Assembly (NCBI GenBank): GCA_963854835.1
Contig: OY978528.1
Span: 55,944,761 to 56,008,760 of the forward strand
DNA length: 64,000 nt
Reading direction: 5' to 3'
Source of the DNA: Megamerina dolium
Taxonomy: Eukaryota > Arthropoda > Insecta > Diptera > Megamerinidae
Positions 31,016 to 41,515 of the stretch are shown here, piece after piece. The stretch's first letter is position 1; each line of letters opens with the position of its first letter. Made by a program: the position numbers and the translations under genes. The notes under the pieces are model-generated. The model saw only the letters and a list, made by a program, of their open reading frames with translations, had not been told where the DNA came from and ran no database searches.

Positions 31016-32573
31016 AGAAAGTTGTTGAAAAATCATCGTGTATAACAATAACACAAAATCAATATTATAGATATTACTACGGATATTATTTACGGAAATC
31101 TCTATTTTTTTGCTTTAAGAAAATTATAGAACAACTAAGTCTTCTACACTCGTTCTATACTAGTCCACATTTTTGTTCCCATTTTTTTCTAGCTAATAGT
31201 CCACATAGTCCACAATGAAATAGAATATTACTGTAATATTGTAATATTAATATTACAAACTAAGAAAAATTTAATGGCACATAATAAAAAAGAGAGCAAA
31301 AGAAAAAAATAACGAATTTCATACGAATAAGAAGTTGTAAATTGTATACAATTTAATATGGCTTTATATTTGTTGCCATAGAACATGTAAGTAGTAGGTT
31401 AAGGTTCAGTACCCGATTGTGTATTTAATTCAACAAAACAACAACAACAACAACAACAGAACAATAATGAGAAAAACATAAACAAAATTTATTCACATCA
31501 TTAAAAGGATAATCGATTCCGACTCCAATCTGTTAATTGCTTTTATTTAATTCAATTAGCAACCAACCGGCATTTTGATACATAGCATCACCTTAACTCA
31601 ACAAATGGTTAGCTACCGTAAATAAACTGTGTACAGTTTACACAACGCACAGATATACCGTCCAACTTGAATATCTCTCAAACACGCCAAAACAATTTTG
31701 TATTATATACATATAGGCACTTGCTTCTTGATTACATTTATGTAAATCGTTTAATTCGTTTACTTAGAACAATTACTTTCACTAATATTTATTCAATATA
31801 GTTTTAACCAGTTTTTTCAAGTAAAAGGGTTGTTCGTTTGATAGTTTCATAAGTACAAACCTGTCTTTTGACAACTTACAAACGTAATTGTAAACAAAGT
31901 GGCACTCCTTTAACTCGACTTAACCTTTTTGTACAATCTACCACTGTCATCACTGTCGCTTCTATCTGGGTGTAAACGTGAATAAGCAAAATTACCATAA
32001 GTGTTTTGGGAGAGAAACAAATTTTATTATAGATCAACATTCCTGAAGCCAAGGTCAGGTTAAATACCAAAATGTGTCAAAAATCATGTAATTGACTATA
32101 CATTTCATATATAGTGACAATATCTGTAATAAAATATAAATTACAAATGTATGTTTTTTAACTTTACTTTTAATGCAATATACCGTATATCTCTTTGTAA
32201 CACCATATACAAAAATGAACGCTCATAACAACATAATTGGTCAACATTTTAAGCAATATTTCTATAACCATAGGCGTATAACTCAATCAAGCTTTATTCA
32301 CAAAATAGTGGTCATGGTAACATATTGTATATATATTTTATTTCTCTTAATTATATGAAATTCCTTTAGAAAGCCAATCAACCATGAAAGCGTTGATAAG
32401 ACGAAATTATGCTGTAGGCTTAATGAGTATAAATTAGTAATTTTATTATTGCTAAAAGTATGTTGCATGATTATAAGTTGATAGTTACATGCGATTTGGA
32501 TAACACAATAACTCAAACTTTAATCATTATACAATATTAATCACTACGACACACCTACTGTTTAGATTGTATG
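31016..32573. other. AT-rich spacer with a (CAA)n run
   Basis: A CAACAACAACAACAA run lies at about 31,431-31,459. No gene is supported elsewhere in the stretch. Confidence 0.45.
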
Positions 32574-32575
32574 TA

Positions 32576-33495
32576 AAGGGTTTTCCATTAGGGACATAAC
32601 AATTTCGTATCTTTATATGAACGCACCCTTAAACTTTTTTAATCAACTGTCAATGTCAAAACGTTAGTTAAAGCCAACATTTTCATAATGGTAAAGTTCA
32701 CGAACCAGCAACGTTTGAAAATTATTAAAAATTACTACCGAAATTCTGAGTCGGTGGTGGTGGTCGCAATCCGCGATAAATCATCTTTAGCGATGAAGCT
32801 CATTTCTGGCTAAATGGCTTTGTCAATAAGCAAAATATGCGTTATTGGTCAGCAACAAACCCACAAGTGCTTCTTGAGACACCATTGCACCCGCAAAAAG
32901 TTACTGTTTGGTGCGGTTTTCATGCCGGAGGTGTGATTGGGCCGTATTTTTTCGTGGATGAAAACGGTGGATGGAGAGCGCTATCGTGCTATGTTGGAAG
33001 ATTATTTGTGGCCAGAATTGGATGAACTTGACATCAGCAATATGTGGTTTCAACAAGATGGTGCCACTAGCCACACAGCACACGTCACAATCGATTTATT
33101 GCAAGGCAAATTCTGTGAAAGTGTTATCTCGAGAAATAGTCCGGTCGTATGGCCGCCTCGTTCATGCGATCTAACACCATTGGATTTCTTTTTATTGGGC
33201 TTTATCAAGTCACTGGTCTATGCCAACAAGCCAGCAACTTTAGACGAGCTCAAAGATAACATCCAACGCGAAATTGCCAACGTTCTGGTCGAAATGTGTG
33301 CTAGAGTGGTGGAAAATTGGATCCAAAGAATCGACCGCTGTAAACGGGCTCGTGATGGTCATATGACCGAAATCGAATTTCATTTAAAAAAGGTAATGCT
33401 TGCAATATATCCACCATAAATTTGAACTCAATATCTCAAATATTTCTGTGTTTTATTAATTGATAAAATTGTTATGTACCTAATGGAAAACCCTT
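32576..33495 (+). mobile_element. Internally deleted DD41D mariner of a second lineage
   Basis: The two terminal repeats (left AAGGGTTTTCCATTAGGGAC, right the mirror of AAGGGTTTTCCATTAGGTAC) match over more than 25 bp with a single difference seen. TA flanks both ends (32,574-32,575 and 33,496-33,497). At 920 bp it is about 370 bp shorter than rosa copy 2. The terminal repeats start like those of rosa (AAGGGTT, then TCCAT) but differ inside, so it is a sister family. Confidence 0.93.
32688..33419 (+). pseudogene. DD41D transposase remnant with a central deletion
   Basis: The N-terminus starts MVKFTNQQRLKIIKNYYRNS at 32,688. After about 25 codons it jumps (near 32,770-32,785) directly to a FSDEAHFWLNGFVNK block with the first catalytic Asp, so most of the DNA-binding domain is deleted. 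A second, smaller break lies near 32,960, between FFVDENGG and GERYRAMLEDYLW. The final stretch keeps WFQQDGATSHT and CDLTPLDFFLLGF with 41 residues between the two Asp, and ends at 33,417-33,419. Confidence 0.9.
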
Positions 33496-33497
33496 TA

Positions 33498-34660
33498 TTT
33501 ACTATATTCTACAATTGGGGTGTGCTTTATATCATATTAATATGATTTTATTGTACTTTTTCGCAAAAAAGATTTTTCCATTAACAATCTACACAATTTC
33601 TACACAAAATATACCAGAGAATATAAACGTTCTAGGCTATTGAACTTCAAACTTTCAATAGAATATTTACAATTGGAAAATAAAATTCAATTTTAAAAGT
33701 TCACAAAATATCCAACATTCAAGAGAACAATAAAAAGTTAAATTCATACAATATTTAATAAATATATTTGATTACCTTATTTAATGTGTAGGTATTTATT
33801 TCATCTCCGCCAAAAAAAAAAAAAGAAAATACTGAGAATTAAAAAGTAATATCAAATATAATGAAAATATATATCGAATATGTCTGTATGTGTGTGCAAT
33901 AATATCAATAATTTCCGTTATATATTATTGCTCTATCATATTTACAGTTCAAGGTCAATTGTTATGTTATATTGTTATGAACCAAAGCAAATACATATAT
34001 GGTATTACTATATATTTATCATATTAGTAAAGTAAATAAATATAGAATTTAATATAATATTTTATTAATAAATCCACACAAGTATCTATACATACTTGAA
34101 AATATTGCATCCAAATTGCGTTGAAAAAGTTGACCGTGAATTTATTTTTTGAAATGTATTCTCGATAGAAAAAAATCTTTAAAAATTTAAGCCGAATATA
34201 ATGAGTATTTATCAGAAGATTGGATACCAACTGAAAGCATACGAGAATTTTATCATGAGTTTGATTCGGGTAAGAAATATACTTAACTATTGCATAACTT
34301 ATCAAATCAGCTTCTTCGAGGTTACGCAATAACATTCTCAATGTGTTATATCTTTTTTATTGTGTTGGGCTGCTATTTTAATTAAAATGTTTTATATCTT
34401 TGCAGGAGGAGGGCGAATCTGCGGCGGTTCACCTTGTTGCCACTATCTATCCACAACACCACGTTACCTAACGACTAAGCTCCTAGTCGTTCGTCAACGC
34501 CCTTCTTTCCTTATCACCACTCGAATCTAGCTACTTCGCTTCGTCAAACAGAAGAAGTACATGAAATGGGAAAACGATATTTTTTTTCTTTGTTAGCGAA
34601 TAATAAATGTACCACAACAGCATTTGAACCGTGAAGTACTAACGAATCTACTCCCGTAAG
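33498..34660. other. AT-rich spacer
   Basis: No gene supported. From about 34,400 the DNA becomes GC-richer (GGAGGGCGAATCTGCGGCGG) without a recognisable frame; it may be decayed mobile DNA beside the LTR-like fragment that follows. Confidence 0.4.
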
Positions 34661-34930
34661 TGTTGCGAGTCCTGTCGGCGGAACTTCAACACTGATCACC
34701 TGAAAACTAGTGTTGAATTGGTGGAGTATATTTACCCGCTCTATTGTTCTATTTAATAAAAGAGCTAAGTTGTTCTAGCATACTTTGGCTTTACAACTGT
34801 TAATCGTTATACTAGAGGACCTTATAAGGATTGCAGTATTTACACACTTCACTTATCACTGTAAACTCACAACTCAAAATTCGTTTGCCTTCAGTATGCT
34901 GGCGCTTATATACAATTTTTCCTAAAACTA
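34661..34930 (-). repeat. LTR-like fragment 1
   Basis: It shares an ordered set of blocks with 36,977-37,204: an end beginning TGTTG on the plus strand, CGGAACT-ACACTG-CTGAAA, GGATTGCAGTATTTACAC, CTTCAGTATGCTGGCGCTTA and TATAC. On the minus strand this reads TATA box, then TACTGAAGGC about 15 bp on, then a tail ending in CAACA. That is the layout of an LTR promoter and LTR end. No coding region lies next to it. The upper boundary is uncertain. Confidence 0.5.
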
Positions 34931-35754
34931 TTCACATACAAATCTACCCACACACCAACATAAAATCTACAATTCACAGTTGACAATCGATTCACACCAC
35001 ATGTGTAAATATATGTACCCATTGTGTAGGAAAATAACTTTTTGATATTCACACACATGAGTAGTCCACGTGATTTTAGTTACCATGGTATGTCTAAACA
35101 TTGTTGGTATGCTTACGTATGTGCAGAACTGTGTGGGAAAGTGCTTTGTCGACTTTTTCACACACAACTACAACTCAGTTGCCTCAATGCTCTGTCATTC
35201 CACAATTATAAGAAATGTTAATATGGATTGTGTATTTCACAATTATGAACAATGCCGGTATGTGTATGGATAAATTTCGGGAAATATGTCGCGGAGCAAA
35301 ATATGCACATATGCATATATTTATCTCCATAGCCAAGTAACTTAAAATGTATTGAAGACTTAAAATGAGTACACGACAGAACAAAGTAACTCGTGTGAAA
35401 AATCCTTGCAATGTCGTCGTTTGATAACGAATTACTGGAATTGTTCGAAAATACGTATGCAATTATTCAACAAAACCAAATATCTTAATAAATTACTTAA
35501 TTTTATTTTACCAAAACTTGTTTTTTACTCGTGCATATTTACACAAACTCGTGAAGTCATATTGAAGTAACACTACTCTACAAAATTTAATCTTTATATA
35601 TATGTGTGATTTACTGAAACTGAACTAGTTTAGTCGATGCAGCCAAAGTATTTAGAAATGTATTAATATAGTATAAATTTAAATATATAATTATAACTAC
35701 TACTAACTTATTTAAATATATAATTATAATACCAATGATAAAATAAAGAAATGA
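34931..35754. other. AT-rich spacer
   Basis: No gene supported. A 19-bp AT-rich unit, TTTAAATATATAATTATAA, is repeated at about 35,679-35,730. Confidence 0.4.
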
Positions 35755-35809
35755 CCTTACAGTCGGCTGGAGCCGAGTAAATTATACCCTGAATATGTAG
35801 ATATATATA
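35755..35809 (-). repeat. Hairpin-ended dispersed repeat, copy C, left piece
   Basis: Begins CCTTACAGTCGGCTGGAGCC and runs to GTAGATATATATA, where a mariner interrupts it. The same repeat resumes at about 36,905. Confidence 0.85.
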
Positions 35810-36904
35810 CAAGGGGGACAATTATGTATTGAGAACCATAGCTCAGCAACCAAGCGCGCCATCTATGTGTCAAAACATGCATTTTCAAGCTTCAACCTTC
35901 CTCTACTAACTGTCAAAATTTTATGGTATTTGGTTGACATTTAATGTTTATTGACATTAATTTTAAAAAACACGTATTCGTTTGATGTTGAAATTTTAAC
36001 ATGGAGCAAAGAGCGGTTATTAAATTCCTCACAAAAATTGGTACAAGTGCATCAGAAACATTCGGAATGATGCAACAAGCGTATGGCGATGCTTGTTTAT
36101 CAAGATCAAATGTTTTTATATGGCATAAACGGTTTGTGGATGGCAGAGAGTCGCTGGAAGATGAAATAAAAGAAGGAAGGCAAATTTCAGTGCGGACGCC
36201 GGAAGCGATCCAGAAAGATCGTGATTTTATTACAGAAGACCGCAATGCTTCAGTGAAAATGATGGAAGAGGCCTTAAACATCAACATAGAAACTATCCGA
36301 CTCGTTCTTCACGAGGATTTTGGAAAAACAAAGGTCTGCGCGAGATTTGTTCCACACACATTGACCGAGGACCAAAAATTAATGAGAGTCAGTCATTCTA
36401 GAGACATGGTTGCAGCTGTAGAAAATGACCTAAATTTCCTGTTCCAACTGGACAAGCAGTTACTTTGGCATGTTACCTAGAAGTTTTGAAGCGTTTGATG
36501 TTCAGAATCAGTCGTGTTCGACCAAAATACCGCGATCCAAAAACTTGGTCTCTGTTGCACGATAATGCACCGAGTCATACAGCACTCATTGTTCGTCAAT
36601 TTTTAGCTCAGAATCAGGTCTGTGTGTTGAATCACCCGCCGTATTTACCTGATTTGGCACCGTGCGACTTCTTTTTGTTCCCAAAACTGAAATTGAAGTT
36701 GAAAGGATGCGTTTTTGATGACATTCAGACCATACAACGGGCTTCGACGAGGGCACTGGAGGCAATTCCGAAAATGAGCTGCAACACGCGTTTGAATCAC
36801 TATTAAATTGATGTAAAAAGTGTATTGAATCAGGAGGAGAATATTTCGAATAAATATACCGAAAAATTAGCAGATATAGTATTTTAATTGTGTTTTCTAG
36901 AGGC
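35810..36904 (+). mobile_element. DD34D mariner inserted in repeat copy C
   Basis: The left end CAAGGGGGACAATTATGTAT follows TA at 35,808-35,809. The right end is degraded (AATTGTGTTTTCTAG near 36,886-36,900, where a mirror of the left end is expected). The dispersed repeat is interrupted at exactly this place: TAGATATATATA on the left and GTTTGCTC on the right are adjacent in copy E. This fixes the insertion limits to within a few bases. Confidence 0.85.
36001..36806 (+). pseudogene. DD34D mariner transposase with a central deletion
   Basis: It starts MEQRAVIKFLTKIGTSASET and keeps the N-terminal DNA-binding part (LSRSNVFIWHKRFVDGRESL, RNASVKMMEEALNINIETIR). After ENDLNFLFQ it jumps to a short LDKQLLWHVT and stop at about 36,480. 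The first catalytic Asp block (normally GDETW) and about 60 following residues are missing. The second stretch, in another frame, gives YLEVLKRLMFRISRVRPKYR and then LLHDNAPSHT and PDLAPCDFFLFPK, with 34 residues between the last two Asp. The overall wording is mariner-like; the subfamily is not certain. Confidence 0.9.
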
Positions 36905-36976
36905 AGTTTGCTCTCATTTCCATATTTTTTTTATTTCCACTACTTTGCATAGGAGCTGCATTAAGAAGTGGGCGTG
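36905..36976 (-). repeat. Hairpin-ended dispersed repeat, copy C, right piece
   Basis: Continues GTTTGCTC, TTATTTCCACTACTTTGCAT and GAAGTGGGCGTG as in copies A and E, then meets the LTR-like fragment at 36,977. Confidence 0.8.
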
Positions 36977-37204
36977 TGTTGTGTACTATATTCCTTCGGA
37001 ACTATAACACTGGTTAGCTGAAATAAAACATGATTAATTATACTTGCGCTTCACTTTATTTCTGATTCTTTTCACTTTAAATTATAATGGCTTATTTCAC
37101 TAATACTGGAGGGCCTCGTAAGGATCGCAGTATTTACACTTCACTGTTCAAGTAGGCTCACAACTAAAAAGCGTCTGCCTTCAGTAAGCTGGCAGCTTAT
37201 ATAC
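36977..37204 (-). repeat. LTR-like fragment 2
   Basis: Same ordered blocks as fragment 1: TGTTG start, CGGAACT-ACACTG-CTGAAA, GGATCGCAGTATTTACAC, CTTCAGTAAGCTGGCAGCTT and ATATAC. It abuts the truncated dispersed repeat. The upper limit may extend beyond 37,204, but similarity to fragment 1 could be followed only to there. Confidence 0.5.
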
Positions 37205-37861
37205 TTATGTATTTACAAAAAAGTTGAAAGTTTATATGGAATGCCAAAATCGTGTAATTTACTTTCACTGTAACTTTTAATTTTAATTAAATCATCCAAA
37301 ATTATATCCGTGCACAAATACATAAAAAAAACCATAGAATCTTTCGAGAAATATAAAAGTCGTATGAATAACTTCACAATTTACGGAAACACGGAAACTG
37401 TTACGCAAACCCTTAATTTCCCAATATTTTAAAAAAACTAGTATCTTGGTTCTGTTCTATCAGAGGAGAGCTCTCCAACCTCTAATGAATTCGTCATTCC
37501 AACCAAAGTTGGTCTGAGAATTTTTTTAACATCCCAAAAAACTTGCAATGGGAACTATTAAGACTTAAATACTATTAGCTAATACTATTAGTATGAAAAA
37601 CATAAGGCAGTGAAAGAGCAGATTCCCTTACCAAAAAGAGAGAACCGCTTTTATAGATCCAGAACAATTCTGTGGAATATTTATTATTTTAAATGATTTT
37701 CAATAGATGTCGTTAGTAGTATTAAATTGCATCGGATAATGGGATAATGTTGCAACTATCTTCATGTTGAAGAGTCAGCATTAAGCTATTTAAATCAATA
37801 TGAGTCATTTTTTTCGAAGTGTAAACAACATTTTTTTAGCTCCGACTATGTCAGCTTATGT
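37205..37861. other. Spacer, possibly rest of an LTR-like element
   Basis: No open frame of interest. Confidence 0.35.
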
Positions 37862-37894
37862 GGGTATAAAACCCCATTCGGGGTTTTTATACCC
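37862..37894. repeat. 14-bp-stem inverted repeat at the edge of repeat copy D
   Basis: GGGTATAAAACCCC, a 4-base ATTC loop, then GGGGTTTTTATACCC pair with one extra T. The right arm is the first 15 bases shared with the start of copies D and E (TTTTTATACCCTGCA). Confidence 0.85.
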
Positions 37895-39507
37895 TGCATA
37901 ATGCAATATGCATGGTATATTCATTTCGGTCAGATGTTTGTGTCCACTTGAAGGAATCTCCGGAGATATAGACATAGATATATATTCGTGATCTGCGTCG
38001 ATTAAATTTTCGATTTAACGATGTCCGTCCGTCCGTCTGTCTGTCACCTGGCTGGTTCGCACGATAACTTGAGTAAATATTGAGCTATTTCGATGAAATT
38101 TGGCACAAGTAATCTATGATCCAAGGGTACGGAGGGGATTGATATTGGGCATGATCGGTCAATAACCACGCCCACACCAAGCATTCAAAGCGACTAACCT
38201 CGAAATTTTCAAAATCTTTAACTTGCTATAACTCACATAATATACCACTTTGGACAACAATATTTGGCATATAGACTTATATTATACTACTATATAACCT
38301 CGCCAAAAGTGGTTGAGCCACGCCTACTTTTTAGCGTAGCTCTCATACAAAGTGTCTGTACTTCTTTTAAATTGAAACAGCTGTAACTTCTACAATCTTC
38401 TGTCCAGAACAACCATAATTGACACTTAGATTAACAAGGCAGTGAGAAATAATATGGCAGAAAATCAGTGTGCCACGCCCACTCCTTTTTGGGTCTCCCA
38501 TACAAAGTTGCTGAAATTAACAAAATGTTACCGGTTATAACTTGTAAACTATTCAGCGTAGAATAACGAGATTTAAGGTGTGGATTAGAATTGTACGAGC
38601 AACTAGGCTCACAGAAAATGGGCGCACCACGCGCACTGTTTATCGTAGCCCCCATACAAATTTTAAATTGAAACAGCTGTAACTTCGGCAATCTTCCGTC
38701 TAGAATAACCATAATTGACACTTAAATTAATATCGTAGTCGGCAAAAATCTGGCAGAAAATCAAAGTGCCACGCCCACTCGTTCATGAGTCTCCCATACA
38801 AAGTCAAGGGAATTAAACTAAAATTTTAAGATCCATAACTTACAAACCATTTAGCGTAGGACAACGAGATTTAAGGTATGGATTAATATTGTACGAGCAA
38901 TTAGGCTCACAGAAAATGGCGCACCACGCCCACTGTTTATTGTAGCCCCCATACAAATTTTAAATTGAAACAGCTGTAACTTCGGCAATCTTCTGCCTAA
39001 AATAACCATAATTGACACTTAGATTAATATCGTAGTCGGCAAAAATCTGGCAGAAAATCAGTGTGCCACGCCAACTCCTTCATGAGTCTCCCATACAAAG
39101 TCAAGGGAATTAAACTAAAAATTTTAAGCTCCATAACTTACAAACCATTTAGCGTAGGACAACCAAATTTAAGGTGTGGATTGATATTGAAAAATTAATT
39201 AGATATACCAGAAAGAGATACGTCACGCCCACTTTTTATATAGCTTCCGTACAAAGTCTCGGATTTATCTTAAACATTAAAACAACCATAACTTACTAAT
39301 TAATACGTCTAGGTCAACCCATTGCAACCTATGTAGTTTAGTATTATAGGCAGAAATTGATCCTCCAAAATTGGTGAGGTACGCCTGCTTCTTAATGTAG
39401 GTCCTATACAAAGTAGTGGAAGAAAAGGATGGATATACGAGCAAACTTTTTATATATACCTCTACATATGCAGGGTATAATTTGGTCGGCCCCAGCCGAC
39501 TGTAAGG
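37885..39507 (+). repeat. Hairpin-ended dispersed repeat, copy D (full length)
   Basis: It starts TTTTTATACCCTGCATAATG and ends TGCAGGGTATAATTTGGTCG plus GCCCCAGCCGACTGTAAGG. The outer ends therefore carry inverted TATACCCTGCA motifs, and the right end also a GTCGGC/GCCGAC palindrome. A CCGTCCGTCCGTCTGTCTGT block lies near the left side (about 38,024-38,043). Tandem units of about 297 bp follow; the phrase AAATTGAAACAGCTGTAACT recurs at 38,369, 38,665 and 38,962. Many CCACGCCCAC and CCCATACAAA motifs are spaced through it. No protein frame is seen, so it would be non-autonomous. The family name is unknown to me. Confidence 0.85.
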
Positions 39508-40980
39508 AGATTTTTTTTTTGTATTTTTTGTATTTTTGTATTTACCCAAAAGAAATTGCAGCGGAAAGTCAAAAATTCATATATGAGACCTGGCCAACCA
39601 GCCAAATCGACCCCAAAGCCGAATAGCGAAGGAGTTCAAAGCTGATGTTATGTAGTCGAAAACGTTCATGGACTCTGAACGACTCTGTCAAGACTAGTAG
39701 AAAGCTGCTGAATATGTTACATGTTTTGGCAAGACGCAGACGGATAGTGAGATCAATTCATGAATTCGAAATCCGCGCGTACCTAATCCAACAGCAAAAG
39801 ACTTTCTTTCCGGGAATTCTTCAGAGCTTTTCGATACCAATGATATACCTTAAGGTGTGTTAAATTGTATGAAACAAAATTTCGACTAGCTAGAACACCA
39901 AAAAAACATAAAATTCGGATAATTTCATGGATGCCCTCCAACCGCCTGCTATCTCAGCGCTTTACAAAACCATAAATTTTGTAGGGGAAGCCACCTAGAA
40001 ATAAAGGTATGAAGCAACTATCTTTGGAGGAAAATTAACAGGGGTGAGTCATACAATTCACCAACCTAGGGGTTATTTCTGAGCAGGTATTTGACATGCT
40101 TTTATGTTAATTTTTAAATATGGGTAAGTATAGGGTAAGTATGTTCGGAATAAATATTGAGAAGAACATGGGGGTTGTCATATAGTTAAACCTTCTACGG
40201 GTGATTCCTGGACAGCTATGGGGCTATTTGTCGATTATCAGGTTTCTTTGGAAATAGACAGATAACACCAGTAATCGCCTGTACGCAGAATGCTAAACCG
40301 TGTGACTGACTTCCAATAATTTTTCCTCTACAACATTTCCGTACAAAATCACCAAAAATGCATCTGACAGTTGAGAATTAACCATATAACTGCAATCGAA
40401 TCGCTTCTAAGGTATTGCTGACCTACATTAATGTTTGCTCCTCAATATTTTATATCTCCACTTCTACAATATTAAATTTTTGTTTTATTTTTGTGATTAA
40501 TTTTGCTATAATCACATCCTCTCTTTGCAATTGGTCATACAGCTAATAAACATTTTTTTAAGGCAATTTCTGTTTATTTGCCTCTTGTTAGTTTCACTAT
40601 GTCCGTCTGTTACCTAAACAATTTGATGGTTTTATCAAATCATTGCAATTATCCACATGGGCAGCAACCAACTTGTATTCAATAGTATTTTCTTTTATAT
40701 GTATGCGCGCATCTGCATTTGCTATAAATATTTTTAATTAGTACACGTATTGCCATTGTATTTTAAATGCAATTGTTTATCATATTTTCACATTTACATT
40801 CGTGTACGATTTATTGATTTCTCTTCTGGAAAATATTACCCCAATATTCATGTTATTTTTATTAGAGGTGGCGGTAAGATTTATGTATTGATTTAAAAAA
40901 TTGTTTATATAAAAAATACATATTTGTTTTTCTCATTATAAATTAATATACTCGGTTATTATATGCTTATCGTTCTTTTT
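39508..40980. other. Spacer with GC-richer patch
   Basis: 39,570-39,860 is GC-richer than its surroundings and holds an open frame of 72 codons (RKRSWTLNDSVKTSRKLLNM onwards) with no recognised domain. It is probably decayed mobile DNA. The rest is AT-rich; 40,010-40,055 weakly matches 28,120-28,195. Confidence 0.35.
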
Positions 40981-41392
40981 ATCTTTGTTTAGGCGTTAAC
41001 CAATATTTGTTTCTCATGTCTCATAACCGTATGATCGCATAATAGAAATATGTAGATATCTTTGCCGTAAATAATTACTGCGGAACTCTTTATGATATTA
41101 TTACCATATGTATTTTCATGCCATTTTTCTTCATATCTGCATTTTTTACCTACCCCAACATGACTATACTTCAGATTCATACAATTTTTATCTTTGTTTA
41201 GGTGTTAACCAATATTTATTTCTCATTTCTCATAACCATATGATCGCATAATAGAAATATGTAGATATCCTTGCTGTAAATAATTACTGCGGAACTCTTT
41301 GTGATATTATTACCCTATGTATTTTCATGCCATTTTTCTTCATATCATCATATTTTACCTACCCCAATATAAGTATGTTTCAGATTCATGCA
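40981..41392. repeat. Tandem duplication of a 209-bp unit
   Basis: The unit starting ATCTTTGTTTAGGCGTTAAC at 40,981 is repeated from 41,190 (ATCTTTGTTTAGGTGTTAAC). The two units are highly similar across their length, including TATGATCGCATAATAGAAAT and AATAATTACTGCGGAACTCT. No coding content is seen. The few differences are substitutions and small indels near the ends, suggesting a fairly recent duplication. Confidence 0.93.
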
Positions 41393-41439
41393 AGAATGCA
41401 TTTTTTGAGTTTCAAATTGCGAAAATTCGAATGAAAATT

Positions 41440-41515
41440 CTTTCGACAGTAACAATTTGACATTAAAACCCTTATGAAAGAGGTCTATGACAAACCTCAG
41501 CAAACATTATATCAT
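41440..41515 (+). repeat. tRNA-derived SINE body fragment (copy 5)
   Basis: TTCTTTCGACAGTAACAATT and AGGTCTATGACAAACCTCAG match the SINE body region CTTCCGACAGTAACAACTTG and CTCTGTGACAAAGCTCAG in copy 1. Head and tail are missing. Confidence 0.55.

Noticed and set aside
27880..40400. Possible repeat family linking 27.9-28.4 kb and 39.9-40.4 kb
   Set aside because: Only about 70 bases align loosely; no ends or further copies were seen.
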